Assembly: GCA_001606155.1 (NCBI GenBank)
Contig: LODT01000034.1
Span: forward strand, 783,665-847,664
From: Tieghemostelium lacteum
Taxonomy: Eukaryota; Evosea; Eumycetozoa; Dictyosteliales; Raperosteliaceae
Reading direction: 5' to 3'
DNA: 64,000 nucleotides
The notes beneath the pieces were generated by a model. It searched no databases and was not told the origin of the DNA. It worked only from the letters and a program-made list of their open reading frames with translations. Shown piece by piece: positions 36,154 to 47,166 of the stretch. Position 1 is the stretch's first letter. Every line of letters starts with the position of its first letter. Both the position numbers and the translations under genes were made by a program.

Positions 36154-39100
36154 ATGTATCAAATCTATAGTTCTAATATCGGATATGGTGTAAAGAATGA
36201 TAAAACGAAATTCAATTCCAAAATTCTCTTTATAATTCTCTTGGGAATTGTTTTTCACTCTATATATACCCTTAGTATTTTTGATATCTATTTTCGTTCG
36301 CCTTTGGTGCATGGGATGTCCCCTCACCAAGTTACACTAGCATCTCCATCCAAAAGATTAATTTTATTTGTTGGTAAGTAGTGTCATCGGGTGCAAAAAT
36401 AGATTTGATACTTTATATCTTTTTTTTTATACATTTATATTCTAATCTAAGTACACCATGTTATGTTACACTATAGCTGACGGTTTAAGAGCAGATAAAT
36501 TCTATGAAATGGTGGAAGGTGGAGGTAACAATACAGTAGGTGAACAATCTAGATCTCCTTATTTAAGAGGAATTGTAGAGAATAAGGGTAGTTGGGGTGT
36601 ATCACATACTCGTGTACCAACTGAAACCAGACCTGGACATGTAGCATTGATAGCAGGTTTCTATGAAGATGTATCAGCAGTCACAAAAGGGTGGAAATCA
36701 AATCCTGTTGAATTTGATCACTTTTTCAATCAAACTACTTATTCATGGGGTTATGGTAGTCCTGATGTATTACCAATGTTTGCTGAAAATGTCCCACAAC
36801 TCACTACTGAATCCTATCCTGAGGAGGCTGAGGATTTTGGTGGTGATGCTTCTAAATTGGATTTGTGGGTTTTTGATAAAGTAGAACAACTACTTAAAAA
36901 TGCCTCAACCGATGAGGTATTGTATAAAAAATTACATAGTGAAAAGGTATCTATTTTCCTGCATTTGTTAGGATTGGATACCAATGGACATGCATATAGA
37001 CCCAATTCAGTAGAATATTATGAAAATATTAGAGTGGTTGATAGGGGTATTGAAAACATTTGTAAACAAATTGAAGAATTTTATGGAAATGATGGTAAAA
37101 CTTCATTTGTATTCACAGCTGATCATGGTATGAGTAATAGAGGTAGTCATGGTGATGGTGAACGATCAAACACTGAAACACCTCTAGTTGCATGGGGTGC
37201 TGGTGTTAGAGGACCACTTTCAGTACAGTATCAAATGGAGAGAATAAAGAAACTACGTGGAAAAGGTAACGAACATATTCTTGTGAATCCTGAGACTCCT
37301 GAGAATTGGAAATTGTCTCATTTGATGAGATCTGATGTATCTCAAGCTGATATTGCACCACTGATGAGTACTCTTATTGGTGTTCCACCTCCTTTAAATT
37401 CAGTAGGTGTACTTCCTACTGAATATTTGGGTACTTCTGACCAATACACTACCGATGCACTATTAGCTAACACTCTCCAGATATGGGAAATGTACAGTCA
37501 AAAGTCATCTAGTAAAGAGAAATCCAGTTTATTGTTTTACTCCCCTTTTACTAAATTACAAAATGGTCCAGAGAAATTAGTGAAGATTGATAAACTCATT
37601 TCAGAAGGTCAATATGAAGAAGCACAATTCTTGTGTTTGGATTTCATTCAGTTGTGTCTTGAGGGATTGAACTACTACCAAACTTACGATAGACCCATGT
37701 TGATGACTGTTATAACATTGGGCTATACTGGATGGATTGTAACTGTACTCTTGTATGTACTTAACAATTATTCTGTCATTGGAATGACAACTGATAGAGC
37801 ATCATTGAACAAGTATATTCCAAAATTTGAAAAATACTCTCGTGTCTTAATGATTGGTGGTTCTGTACTATTTTTTGGGTACCTTTTCAGTAACGATTCT
37901 CCTTTATTGTACTATTTGTACTGCTATTTTGTAATTTTCTTTTGGGGTAAATGCATACCAGCTAATATAGTTCCATTGTATATTTTCCTAAAAGATACTC
38001 ATTCAAAGACCTCAATGGACAAGAATAAGATTATCAATCAGTTCATTCTCTTGATTGTAGTTGCAATTGCAGTTATGGAACTTCTAGTAGTTGCCTACTT
38101 TTACAGAGCTGTTTTGTCACTTTTATATTTGATCTTTGGTATTCTATCTACATTGTTCATGTACAAAGCAAATACCATGATAAAAGTCATTTGGTTACTG
38201 TCATGTATAGCAATGTCTGTATTTCCATATCTACCAATTGATTTTGGAAGTTCAGTGAAACTAGTTTGCCTAGGTTCATTTTTAGTCATTGCATTAGGAA
38301 TATTCAAACAGAACTACAACATCTCCAGAAATCCAGAGAATATTTTCAAAAAGTCTCAATGGTCAAAATGGAAGCCAATGGAAGTCATCTTACTAGTTTC
38401 TATTCTATTTTCAACATGGTTAGTCTACAATACCGATAAATCGCTTGAACTTAAAGTTGGTCTACCCTATTTCAATCAGGTCTCAAGTTGGCTTCTATTA
38501 GTTTCTAGTATACTGATATTAGGATTCTACAAGGGCAAGAGTTACTATGATCATTGGTCCTTTATTTCATTATCTCTCTCTATCCCATTCATTCTACTAT
38601 GTGTCTCTTATGAATCACTATTTTTAGCCTGTCTAATATTTAATTTGACACTTTGGAAAATCTTAGAGTTATCAGTTTACAATAAGGTACCAAATCTAAA
38701 ATCACATTCCAAAGAGCAACCATCTCAATCTAGTAGTAAATCATCAATGACTGATATCTCACAACATGATATTAGAAGAGCAATTATATATGTATGTAAC
38801 AGTGGAATCAACTATCTATTAAAACAGTTATTAATATTCAATCAAATTTAAAAATTTAGATATTCTTTTGTTATGTAGGATTCTTTGGTACAGGTAACAT
38901 TGCATCGATTAGTAGTTTTGAAATTTCATCAACTTACAGATTTACAACTATATTCGACCCATTTTTGATGGCTGCACTCTTATTGGTAAAAGTATTTATT
39001 CCATTATTATTAGTAACAGTATCATTCAGTTTTTTGAATAACAGTTTAGGTATTGCCAGACCTTCCAGTTTTTTGGTTGTAATTGCTCTATCGGATATTA

Positions 39101-39279
39101 TGAGTATTAATTTCTTTTTCCTTGTAAAAGATACTGGAAGTTGGTTAGAGATTGGTACCTCAATCAGTCATTTTGCAATTTCAAGTGCATTTATTATACT
39201 CCAATTACTATTATTTGCTGTATCATCTCTATTGGTACCAACTACCAATACCAATGCTCACACAATTAAAAATAAATAA
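36154..39279 (+). CDS. pigN: GPI ethanolamine phosphate transferase 1 (PIG-N/Mcd4), 984 aa, three exons
   Basis: PIG-N adds ethanolamine phosphate to the first mannose of GPI anchors in the ER lumen. Exons 36154-36373, 36477-38791 and 38860-39279 join in phase. The second intron (GTATGT...TTTAG, 68 bp) restores IFFCYVGFFGTGNIAS, a PIG-N signature that the unspliced frame misses. A signal anchor is at residues about 25-45. The alkaline-phosphatase-superfamily catalytic domain has LFVADGLRADK (metal Asp), VPTETRPGHVAL (Thr nucleophile), LDTNGHAYRPNS and TADHGMSNRGSHGDG. From about residue 455 on, more than ten hydrophobic helices form the membrane domain. Human PIG-N is 931 aa. Confidence 0.95.
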
Positions 39280-39344
39280 AGTGACACTAGAATATTTGGT
39301 ATATATTCTAAACCGTATTTTATTTATATTTCCTCAGAGGTATA

Positions 39345-40753
39345 TTAACCAACAACAACTTTTGCGAATTTACCAGATTTCTTTTTCAATTGTCTCTTGT
39401 GTTCTTTTTCATCATATTTTCTTTGTTGTTCAGGTGTCATTTTAGAGGCAGCTTCTTTTTCTTTTTGTAATTTTTCATACTTCTTTCTTTGAGCTTCCTC
39501 TTGTCTCTCGCTATGCTTTTGTTTTATAGATTGTTCTTTGGCTTTTAATCTTAACTTTTCAGCTTGTTGTTTGTATGGTTTTGGTAATGGTGTAGTTGCA
39601 ACCAAATCAATATAATGCATCATCATTTCACCTAATTTATATAATTTATCAAATTCTGATTTCTTAAATTTGAAAACACCTTGAATAACCTTTGGACTGA
39701 GATAAATAGTGTAAGTTACTTATTTCTTCACTGTGCTATAATAATCATTCATTATACTTACTATTTCTCATTGATTGGGCTATGATCAGAAAATAGAATA
39801 GATTCAACTAATGACTCACTATTATTCAATACATCGATAACTTCATTCTTCAAGAATAATGATGGTAGAACATCAGTATCACATAAAACTGCATAGTTAT
39901 TAGACAAATTGGTTGATCCATATTTTGAACAATATAAATCCTACAAGTAGATATTGAGTTGAGAACATTAATAATCTATGTAGATTCTAAAAAATCCTTA
40001 TTAATACATACTACATCTTGATGGTCAGATTTGAATTTCTTTAGAGCCTTATTACGAATGACTGCAAAAATTAAAGGATCCATTGTATTATTAACGGCAA
40101 TTTCAATAGTCATTTTATCAGGTTCTTGATAACCAACTAAATCTAAGAGACAATAGAGGAGATCTTGTCTCTTTTTGAGATTTAAAGTAACCTGCATACC
40201 AAAACAATTTAAACGTCCAGAAGAAACAACTTGATAGGTATTGTTATCGGCTTTCTGAATAGTGAATAAATCTCTGTTTCCATTCTTTGCAAAATTGTCG
40301 ATAAACAATGGTTGGAATTTCTTTCCCCATGCTTTGATAAGTTCTCTGTTGGCATTGGCGCCAATGTAGAAATTAACAGCATATGCTACTAAAAATATAA
40401 TAAAACCAATCTCCATGTAATAGTGTTGTGGTCCTTTTGGTTTTTCAACTTTTAATGGCATTTTTTCATCTGTGCTAGATTCATCAACATTTTCTGTTGA
40501 GGTTTCTTCAACATGTTCCTCTTGTACTGGTTTTTTTACTTCAAAACCTTCGAATTCATCTTGATCATATTCTTTTGGATAAACACCAATATCATTTAAA
40601 TTCTATATATAATCCCCATTGCAATGGCTGAATTAATATTTGGGAAATGTAGTTTTATCTATATTTGATACATACTACTTTTTGAGAAATTGTAATTGTT
40701 ATCAATGTTGTCAATAGTAGAACTATTAATAACAATAATTTTGAGTTTGTCAT
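39345..40753 (-). CDS. ccdc47: CCDC47 (PAT/multipass translocon subunit), 399 aa, four exons
   Basis: CCDC47 is an ER membrane protein of the PAT complex that helps insert multipass proteins beside Sec61. Exons 40753-40676, 40602-40012, 39940-39762 and 39696-39345 join in phase. Exon 1 encodes only a signal peptide (MTNSKLLLLIVLLLTTLITI). Exon 2 holds an acidic luminal stretch, a membrane helix (IGFIIFLVAYAVNFYIG) and the conserved cytosolic core (NRELIKAWGKKFQPLF, YQVVSSGRLNCFGMQVTLNL, RRQDLLYCLLDL-like, PLIFAVIRNK). The C-terminus is a long basic Lys/Glu helix (KLRLKAKEQSIKQKHSE), as in animals. Slightly shorter than human (483 aa). Tail-to-tail with PIG-N, with 65 bp between stops. Confidence 0.95.
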
Positions 40754-40864
40754 TGTTTGTTGATCTTCTTAATTCTAGTTCAACAAATAAAATGAATGTG
40801 TAAAAAAAAATTTTTTTTTGCACAAAACTTCAAATCGACGATAAATCATTAAAAAATATATAAA

Positions 40865-41782
40865 ATGTACAATGGATTAAAGAGAATAGGAAGTAGTACA
40901 TATGGATATATATCTAGAAGATTTTATAGCACCACTGGTGTAAATGGTGAAGGACAATCACAAAAACCACAAGAAACTACACATTTTGGATTTCAAACAG
41001 TAAATAAAGAGGAAAAGGAAAGTATGGTTAAAGGTGTATTCGATTCAGTTTCTAGTAATTACGATTTAATGAATGATTTCATGTCTATGGGTATTCACAG
41101 ACTTTGGAAAGATGAATTGATAAAGACACTTAATCCAGTACCAGGATCACATTTACTTGATGTTGCTGGAGGTACTGGCGATATAAGTTTCAGATTCCTA
41201 GATAAAATCAAACAATCAAAATACTATTTCCCACAAATTAATCAAGATGGATCAGGACAGAGTTCTACATCACTACCAAGTTCAGCAACAGTTTTTGATA
41301 TCAATCAATCCATGTTGGATCAAGGTAAAAAAAGAGGTATTCTCAATGGATACAATGACACTACTGATCCATCCATTGATTGGGTACATGGATCTGCTGA
41401 ACAATTACCATTCCAATCGGACACATTCAATTGCTATACCATTTCATTTGGTATTAGAAATTGTACAAATATCGAAAAAGTACTTCAAGAAGCACACAGA
41501 GTACTTAAAAAGGGAGGTAGATTCCTCTGCCTTGAGTTTAGTCATGTTCCAAATCCACTCTTAAAATTTGCCTATGACACCTATTCATTTAATGTTATTC
41601 CAATAATGGGACAATTAGTTGCTGGTGACAGAGACAGTTATCAATATCTCGTAGAATCCATCAGAAAATTCCCAACACAAGATAACTTTGCAAAAATGAT
41701 TGAAAATGCAGGTTTCAAACAAGTAACTTATAAAAATTTATCTTTTGGTGTTTGTAGTATTCATAGTGGTTTTAAATTATAA
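40865..41782 (+). CDS. coq5: Ubiquinone biosynthesis C-methyltransferase COQ5, 305 aa
   Basis: COQ5 is the SAM-dependent C-methyltransferase of coenzyme Q synthesis on the matrix face of the inner mitochondrial membrane. The N-terminus ([20 protein letters not shown]) is a clear mitochondrial presequence. UbiE/COQ5 motifs are [42 protein letters not shown] (SAM motif I), [27 protein letters not shown] and [13 protein letters not shown]. An insert of about 15 residues with Ser/Gly ([14 protein letters not shown]) precedes motif II. Single exon, with a 111-bp spacer to the divergently transcribed CCDC47. Confidence 0.97.
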   Translation: MYNGLKRIGSSTYGYISRRFYSTTGVNGEGQSQKPQETTHFGFQTVNKEEKESMVKGVFDSVSSNYDLMNDFMSMGIHRLWKDELIKTLNPVPGSHLLDVAGGTGDISFRFLDKIKQSKYYFPQINQDGSGQSSTSLPSSATVFDINQSMLDQGKKRGILNGYNDTTDPSIDWVHGSAEQLPFQSDTFNCYTISFGIRNCTNIEKVLQEAHRVLKKGGRFLCLEFSHVPNPLLKFAYDTYSFNVIPIMGQLVAGDRDSYQYLVESIRKFPTQDNFAKMIENAGFKQVTYKNLSFGVCSIHSGFKL

Positions 41783-41871
41783 AAATTCCTAAAAATAGTG
41801 AACTAATAAACAAACATTAAAGAACACATAAACTATAATATAAACAAGTTTATTATAGAAAATTGTACAAT

Positions 41872-42144
41872 TTAGATGCATGCATAACCACATTCATCAA
41901 TAAGGCAACATTTTTTACCATCAATGCAGGGTTCTTTTTCAAGACATAGATCATTAAACCAAAAGCATTGTTTGCCTGTTTTTAATGGATGAGGACATTT
42001 ATTTATATTAACAATATCACCCATATTTACTTCTTTTTCTTTGAGATCTTGATTTTTTTCTGAAAGATTTTCATTTTCTCCTTTTATTGAGTTTACTAAG
42101 AATAATAGAACACATAGTATTAATATTATTTGGTATATTTTCAT
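41872..42144 (-). CDS. Small secreted single-WAP-domain protein, 90 aa
   Basis: The N-terminus is a strong signal peptide (MKIYQIILILCVLLFLVNSI, cleavage likely near KG-EN). A short acidic/basic linker follows (residues 24-47). The C-terminal 42 residues hold eight cysteines: KCPHP, QCFWF, LCLEK, PCIDGKKCC and ECGYAC. The spacing, with an adjacent CC pair and CGxxC at the end, is that of the whey-acidic-protein four-disulphide core. WAP domains in animals are protease inhibitors or antimicrobials. Which activity this one has cannot be told. It is convergent with COQ5 (89 bp between stops). Confidence 0.78.
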   Translation of the reverse strand: MKIYQIILILCVLLFLVNSIKGENENLSEKNQDLKEKEVNMGDIVNINKCPHPLKTGKQCFWFNDLCLEKEPCIDGKKCCLIDECGYACI

Positions 42145-42890
42145 TTGATTTAATTTTGAATATATTAATATATTAATTGATTTTTTTTAATTTAAATACG
42201 AATTTGAGTGTGACATTTTTATTAAAAATAAGTCAATTAGATAAATGTGTGTTTTTTTATTACAAATTTTAAATTGGTTTTGTAGATTTTAAGTTTGTAT
42301 ATCAACTTAAATACCAAAAGATATTTTTATCCTATAATTTTTAATTTTAATTGGGTGGAATAGGTTTTTTCAAATGAAATTATAACCTCTATCATTTATG
42401 TTATAATAATTTTTTCCTTCATGTGTTTTAGTACTTTTACAAATATTTCATGGGTTATATTAAATAATGGTTTCACATATCTTGATTTTACTAATTAATT
42501 TACAAAAAAAAAGATAATAAAAAAAAAATAAAATAAAATTATTTATATATAACTCATTTAAAAATAAAATGAAGTTTTTTATTAATTTTTAAAAATAAAT
42601 AAACTTGATTGAATTGATACTTTATTTAGGAGTTTTTTTTTGATTTTCATTATAACTTTTTGAGGATATTGATTTAGTGTGTGGTTGGTGATAGAGTATA
42701 AAAATATTAAATAATAAATGTTCATTGAATAATACATTAATATTTTTTATATCTAATATAAACATTTATATGGATTCAGTATCAAAGAACACCACAATAT
42801 AAAAATTTGGAAAGAAAATGACCAACCAATTGTTTGAGGTTTTTTTATAGAAAAATTTGTATTGTAGAAATTTTTACACTTTGCAAACAA
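42145..42890. other. 746-bp AT-rich spacer
   Basis: No open frame or RNA gene is seen. It holds the divergent promoters of the WAP-domain gene and the SAM/Crinkler-type gene, with several A and T homopolymers. Confidence 0.5.
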
Positions 42891-44773
42891 ATGAATATTG
42901 ATAATAATAATACACAACCAACAAGTTTTAACTATATCGATATACCAAAGGAACATTGGAACAATGAATCAGTTTTAAACTGGTGTGAAGTCATTGGAAT
43001 ACATGAAAAAGATTTATTAATTATTAGAAAATATGAGTTAGATGGATTTTGGTTAATATTTAAAAATAATAGTGGAATTTTAGAAAATGAATTAAATAAT
43101 TTTGGTGTATCCCTCCCTTCTTCAGCTAGAATTATTTCAAAATTCAATCCACCTCAAACACAAGGTAAACTATTTTCTAGCAAAAAGATTGAATTTTAGT
43201 ATTAATTGACAAATGTATAAAAATAGTTCGTTTGATTAATCCTGAGGATTTTAATGTTGAAATGTATCTATGTGCAATAAAAAATGAGGGCATTCATAAT
43301 CTACAATCACCTCTTACTCTTTTCAGAGAAGAACTTTGCATGAAAGTTTTAAAACATCTCGATACCAACAATGTTACCTTAATTAGATCACCTCCATTCA
43401 CCGGAAAGACATCATTTGGACAGATTTTCCATGAATATTTAAAGAAAACTAAGCAGAAGGTATATATTAGAAGAGTATCTGTAATCTGGCTTGAATATGA
43501 CGGAGTTGAAAATTTTCAAAATTCGTGGAAAATGTACACTGGTAGAACATTCTCTGATTGGTTTAAATTTGCTAAATCGAATGATGTATATTTTATTTTG
43601 GATGAAGTTCAGGTGTTATATGACACCTCATTAGCAATATATGATCTCTTTTGGAACAAAATCAAATCTTCTTTTCATAGAATAACTATTTTAATGTTAG
43701 CTGGTTATGGTGAAAAACTAGGAAGCCAACATTCAACCCCCATTTCATTGCCTCACTATGAAGATCCACAAATCTTATTTTTAAAATTATCAGAGTACCA
43801 TGAACTCTGTAAGGTGTACACAAAGATCCATTTCCCAATACCAGAGCATGCTATCTCTGTTATATGGGCAGAAAGTGGTGGCCATATTGGAATTATATTT
43901 GAAACATTGTACAGAATCAAGCAGAAATTTAAAAATTCTGGTGTAGATGAAAAGAATTTGGTAGCATTTCTTCGATCTCAGGAATTTGCTAATATCATAA
44001 TGAACACACGTTCTTGCCCAATTATTGAAGACTCTAATGGTGATGCTCTCTTGAGTAAAGAGGAATTAGAAATACTTGACCATGTAATAGATTACAAATA
44101 CTTTGAATTCAAAAAGCTAATAAATCCAGCACTCTCAAAACTGATAAAAAAAGGATACTTGATTAAAATAGGGAATAAAAATGAATACAAATTTCCTTCT
44201 CCTTGGTATTATAAACTCTATCTTCACCAAAGAAATACAAAAATCTATGAACCATTTTGGGGCAGAATACCTGAAAACAAGGAAGGAATTATTTTATTAC
44301 TGATAGAAGCTCTGAAACGTTTTCGTCTCTTTAGAGCTGCACACACTCTTTCTGTTGGTAGTAATAATAGTATTTTAGAGTCCTTTTGGCACAATGAACT
44401 CTTTGCCTCTTTAACAACATATTTCAACATACCATTCATTTCATCTGATGTAGGGAAGTATTTTGGTTCTAATGGAGAGGTTGACTTCTATATCAACTCA
44501 GATCACCAATGGGCTATAGATATTCTACGTGATGGAATCCAAATTGAGGAACATATGTTAAGATTTTTACCTACTGGGATTTATGGTGCTGGTCTTCCTA
44601 TAAAACAATGGATAGTATTGGATTTTAGATTATTAGCAGGAAATATTCCTTTGCAAGAACAACTCCATGAAAATTATATTCTTATTGTTGCCAGTAATGA
44701 TTTTCAATATTTTACGCTTTATTCAAAAGAATTTTATCAACTTAGAGTAAATTCAAATGGCAAAATTATTTAA
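42891..44773 (+). CDS. SAM-domain protein with Crinkler-type P-loop NTPase and PD-(D/E)XK-like nuclease module, 606 aa
   Basis: Exons 42891-43164 and 43227-44773 join in phase across a 62-bp intron. Residues about 18-80 (WNNESVLNWCEVIGI... YELDGFWLIFK... SARIISKF) fit a SAM domain. Residues about 146-155, RSPPFTGKTS, are a Walker A. FILDEVQVLY is a Walker B. After a winged-helix-like part (KLIKKGYLIKIGN), the end carries GEVDFYINSDHQWAIDILRDG (by parts), EEHMLRF and IVLDFRLLAG. This matches the GxVDFxI...WxIEllRdG...eHxxRF...DFR pattern of the nuclease-like domain that follows the NTPase in Crinkler (CR) proteins. These are known from oomycetes, fungi and amoebae and are thought to act in DNA-directed conflict. 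An open plus-strand stretch after the stop (44776-44865, FSILESISDHLIASS) may be a lost or alternative tail; the rest of the spacer to 45088 is A/T-rich. Confidence 0.72.
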
Positions 44774-45088
44774 AATTTTCTATCTTAGAAAGTATTTCAG
44801 ATCATTTGATTGCATCCTCACTAGAAATTTTCTCATCTCCAGATTTATATAAATATAGTAAATAAAATTAAATTGTTTATATATACAATTATTAATATAT
44901 TTTGTTTTTATTTGTTTTTTTTCAATATAACCTTATTTGTAATATTTCATCACCAATATCAATAGAAACTGAAATAAAACTATTAATAAATACAAATAAT
45001 ATTAAAAAAATATAAACCATTAAACAGAGTTATTAAATTTAATATGAACAGGTTGGTTATTGTATTTTTTTATTTGGGTGTTGGTTTG

Positions 45089-46990
45089 TTAAAAGAGATC
45101 AGAAATTAGGTCCTCAACTGGTAATGCTTTTTTGGGAATATCAAAAGCCTCTACAATGTCAAGGAGATGGGGTGTCAATTGGTTGCAAAGATCCATTAAA
45201 ATGAATGGAATAGAATTGGCCAATTCAACAGAAATGAATTGATTTGAGATAAACCATGCAAGATCATCTTGAATCTTTGAGAGAGTATCAATGTAACAGA
45301 AATGTGGAAGTGGTTGTACCAATTTCTTTTTAATGAATTGCATGGTATTCTCAAGAATGATAGTTTCCATATAGGCATTGGCTGCTGATTGACCCCATGG
45401 AATCAATTGATTGTATGCTAAATAGGCATTCTTTTCAGATGATGATTTCAAAAGTCCACGTAATTGATCAACTTTGAGTTCAGTACGGTAACGGAAGAGA
45501 TCTAAGATTTTTGGTAGATTAAACAAGTCTGCAGGTTTAACAAGTCTGACTAGAGGTAGATTAGTTTGTGGTTTTTGAGCCAAGAGGAATTTGGCAACTT
45601 GTTGCATGAGGACTGTATTGTCACCTTCATAGGTTGCAGTGATATCAACATCTGACTTGAATTCTGAGATTCTGTTACTTGCACGATATCCTTGACCTCC
45701 ACAAGCTTCTCTACAGACTTGAAGTGTTTTAATGCACTCCCATGAGTAGAGTGCCTTGACACCAGAACATTGAGCATGGATAGTTGATGGTACTTTCTCC
45801 AAAGTGAAATCTTTTGCGAGTTTTTGTTGGAAGAGGTCCAAAACGATGGTTTTACTCAATGGGACTATGAGTCTTTGTCTTTGTGATGAGAGGGTGATAA
45901 TTGGTAATTCATTGTTTTCAGTTGGTCCAAATTGTTTACGAACATGTGAGAAACGAATGGCAATTGCTAGAGCACTTTTTGAAGCACCAGAGTTTACTTT
46001 AGAGATACCTAATCTTCCAACTACAAAAGGTGCCATAGTAGCTGCAAAGTTTTTAATTGGTGATGTGAAGGCACTTTTATAGGTACCATCTGCAGCGACA
46101 TCAGAGAACTTGTTAAGAAGATTCTCTCTTGGAATGTGAACTTGATCAAACTTAATCTGACCGTTATCAATACCATTCAAACCTAGTTTTTGACCACAAT
46201 CTTTTATTGTGATTCCTGGTAGTATTTGGTTGCTGTTAGTGTCTCTGATAGGAACTACAAATGCATGTACACCATAGTCTTTAGAGTCAATAATTAGTTT
46301 AGCAAACACAGTTGCATAATGAGCATGTAAACCAGCACCACCAATCCAAAATTTCTGTGAAGTGGGTGTAGGGGAATTTATAATAAATTCTTGAGTTGAT
46401 TTCTTATAAGTTGCAGTAGTTTCAATACCTCTTACATTACTACCATGTCCAATTTCAGTCATTGCAAAACAACCTGCAATCTGAAGTACATCAGCAGGTG
46501 CAATATATTTCTCATGTCTCTGTGTACCTAGTAATGTAATTGTACCTCCAAACAGTGTATATTGTACACCCATTTTAGTGGTAATGTTATTATTGTACAT
46601 TGAAAAGATTTCAAATGCACTAGTCAATCTATATACATTATCACGTACATCAGTGAATCTTACAATACCATTCTTTGCAATAGAACTAATTTGTTTCAGT
46701 ACCAATTCCTTGTAGTTTATTGGGTCTAAATTATAGAAATTGGTAGTAAATGATGGTTCCTTTTGCAGAAACTTTCTACACTCATCCTTATACACTTGTG
46801 CCTCTGGTGAATCAATAAGCTCCTTTAAATCTTTAATATTAATTTTATCAATACCAATTACTTTACTAACTTCATTTTCATTAGCTGTTAAATGATTCTT
46901 TATCTATATACATTTAAATTAATATTAACTTTTAAAAAAAAACCTTAATTTTCTAATAAAACTAACATTTTCAATTCTTAAGTGATACAT
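45089..46990 (-). CDS. Peroxisomal acyl-CoA oxidase, 612 aa, two exons
   Basis: Catalyses the first, H2O2-forming step of peroxisomal beta-oxidation. The large frame (46903-45089) lacks an ATG near its start. A 24-base first exon at 46990-46967 (donor GTTAGT) joins it in phase across a 63-bp intron, giving MYHLRIENIKNHLTANE. The family core is clear: CFAMTEIGHGSNVRGIETTA, QKFWIGGAG, FVVPIRD, GITIKDCGQKLGLNGIDNGQ, FSHVRKQFG, CREACGGQGYRASNR and the catalytic Glu in TATYEGDNTVLMQQ. The C-terminus (EDLISDLF) has no PTS1, while residues 5-13 RIENIKNHL fit a PTS2 exactly. Human ACOX1 is 660 aa. Confidence 0.93.
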
Positions 46991-47166
46991 GTTTCTTTCA
47001 ACCCACAAAAAGTATTACTTAATAAAAAAAAAAAAATAATTACTTTTTGTATTGGAACACTTCATTTTAAAAAATCTGTTTTTGAAATTTCATGAGTTGA
47101 TTTTTGACGATATTTTTTACCATTTTTAGAAGTGATGGTATTTAATACTAATTTGTAGGATTATAT

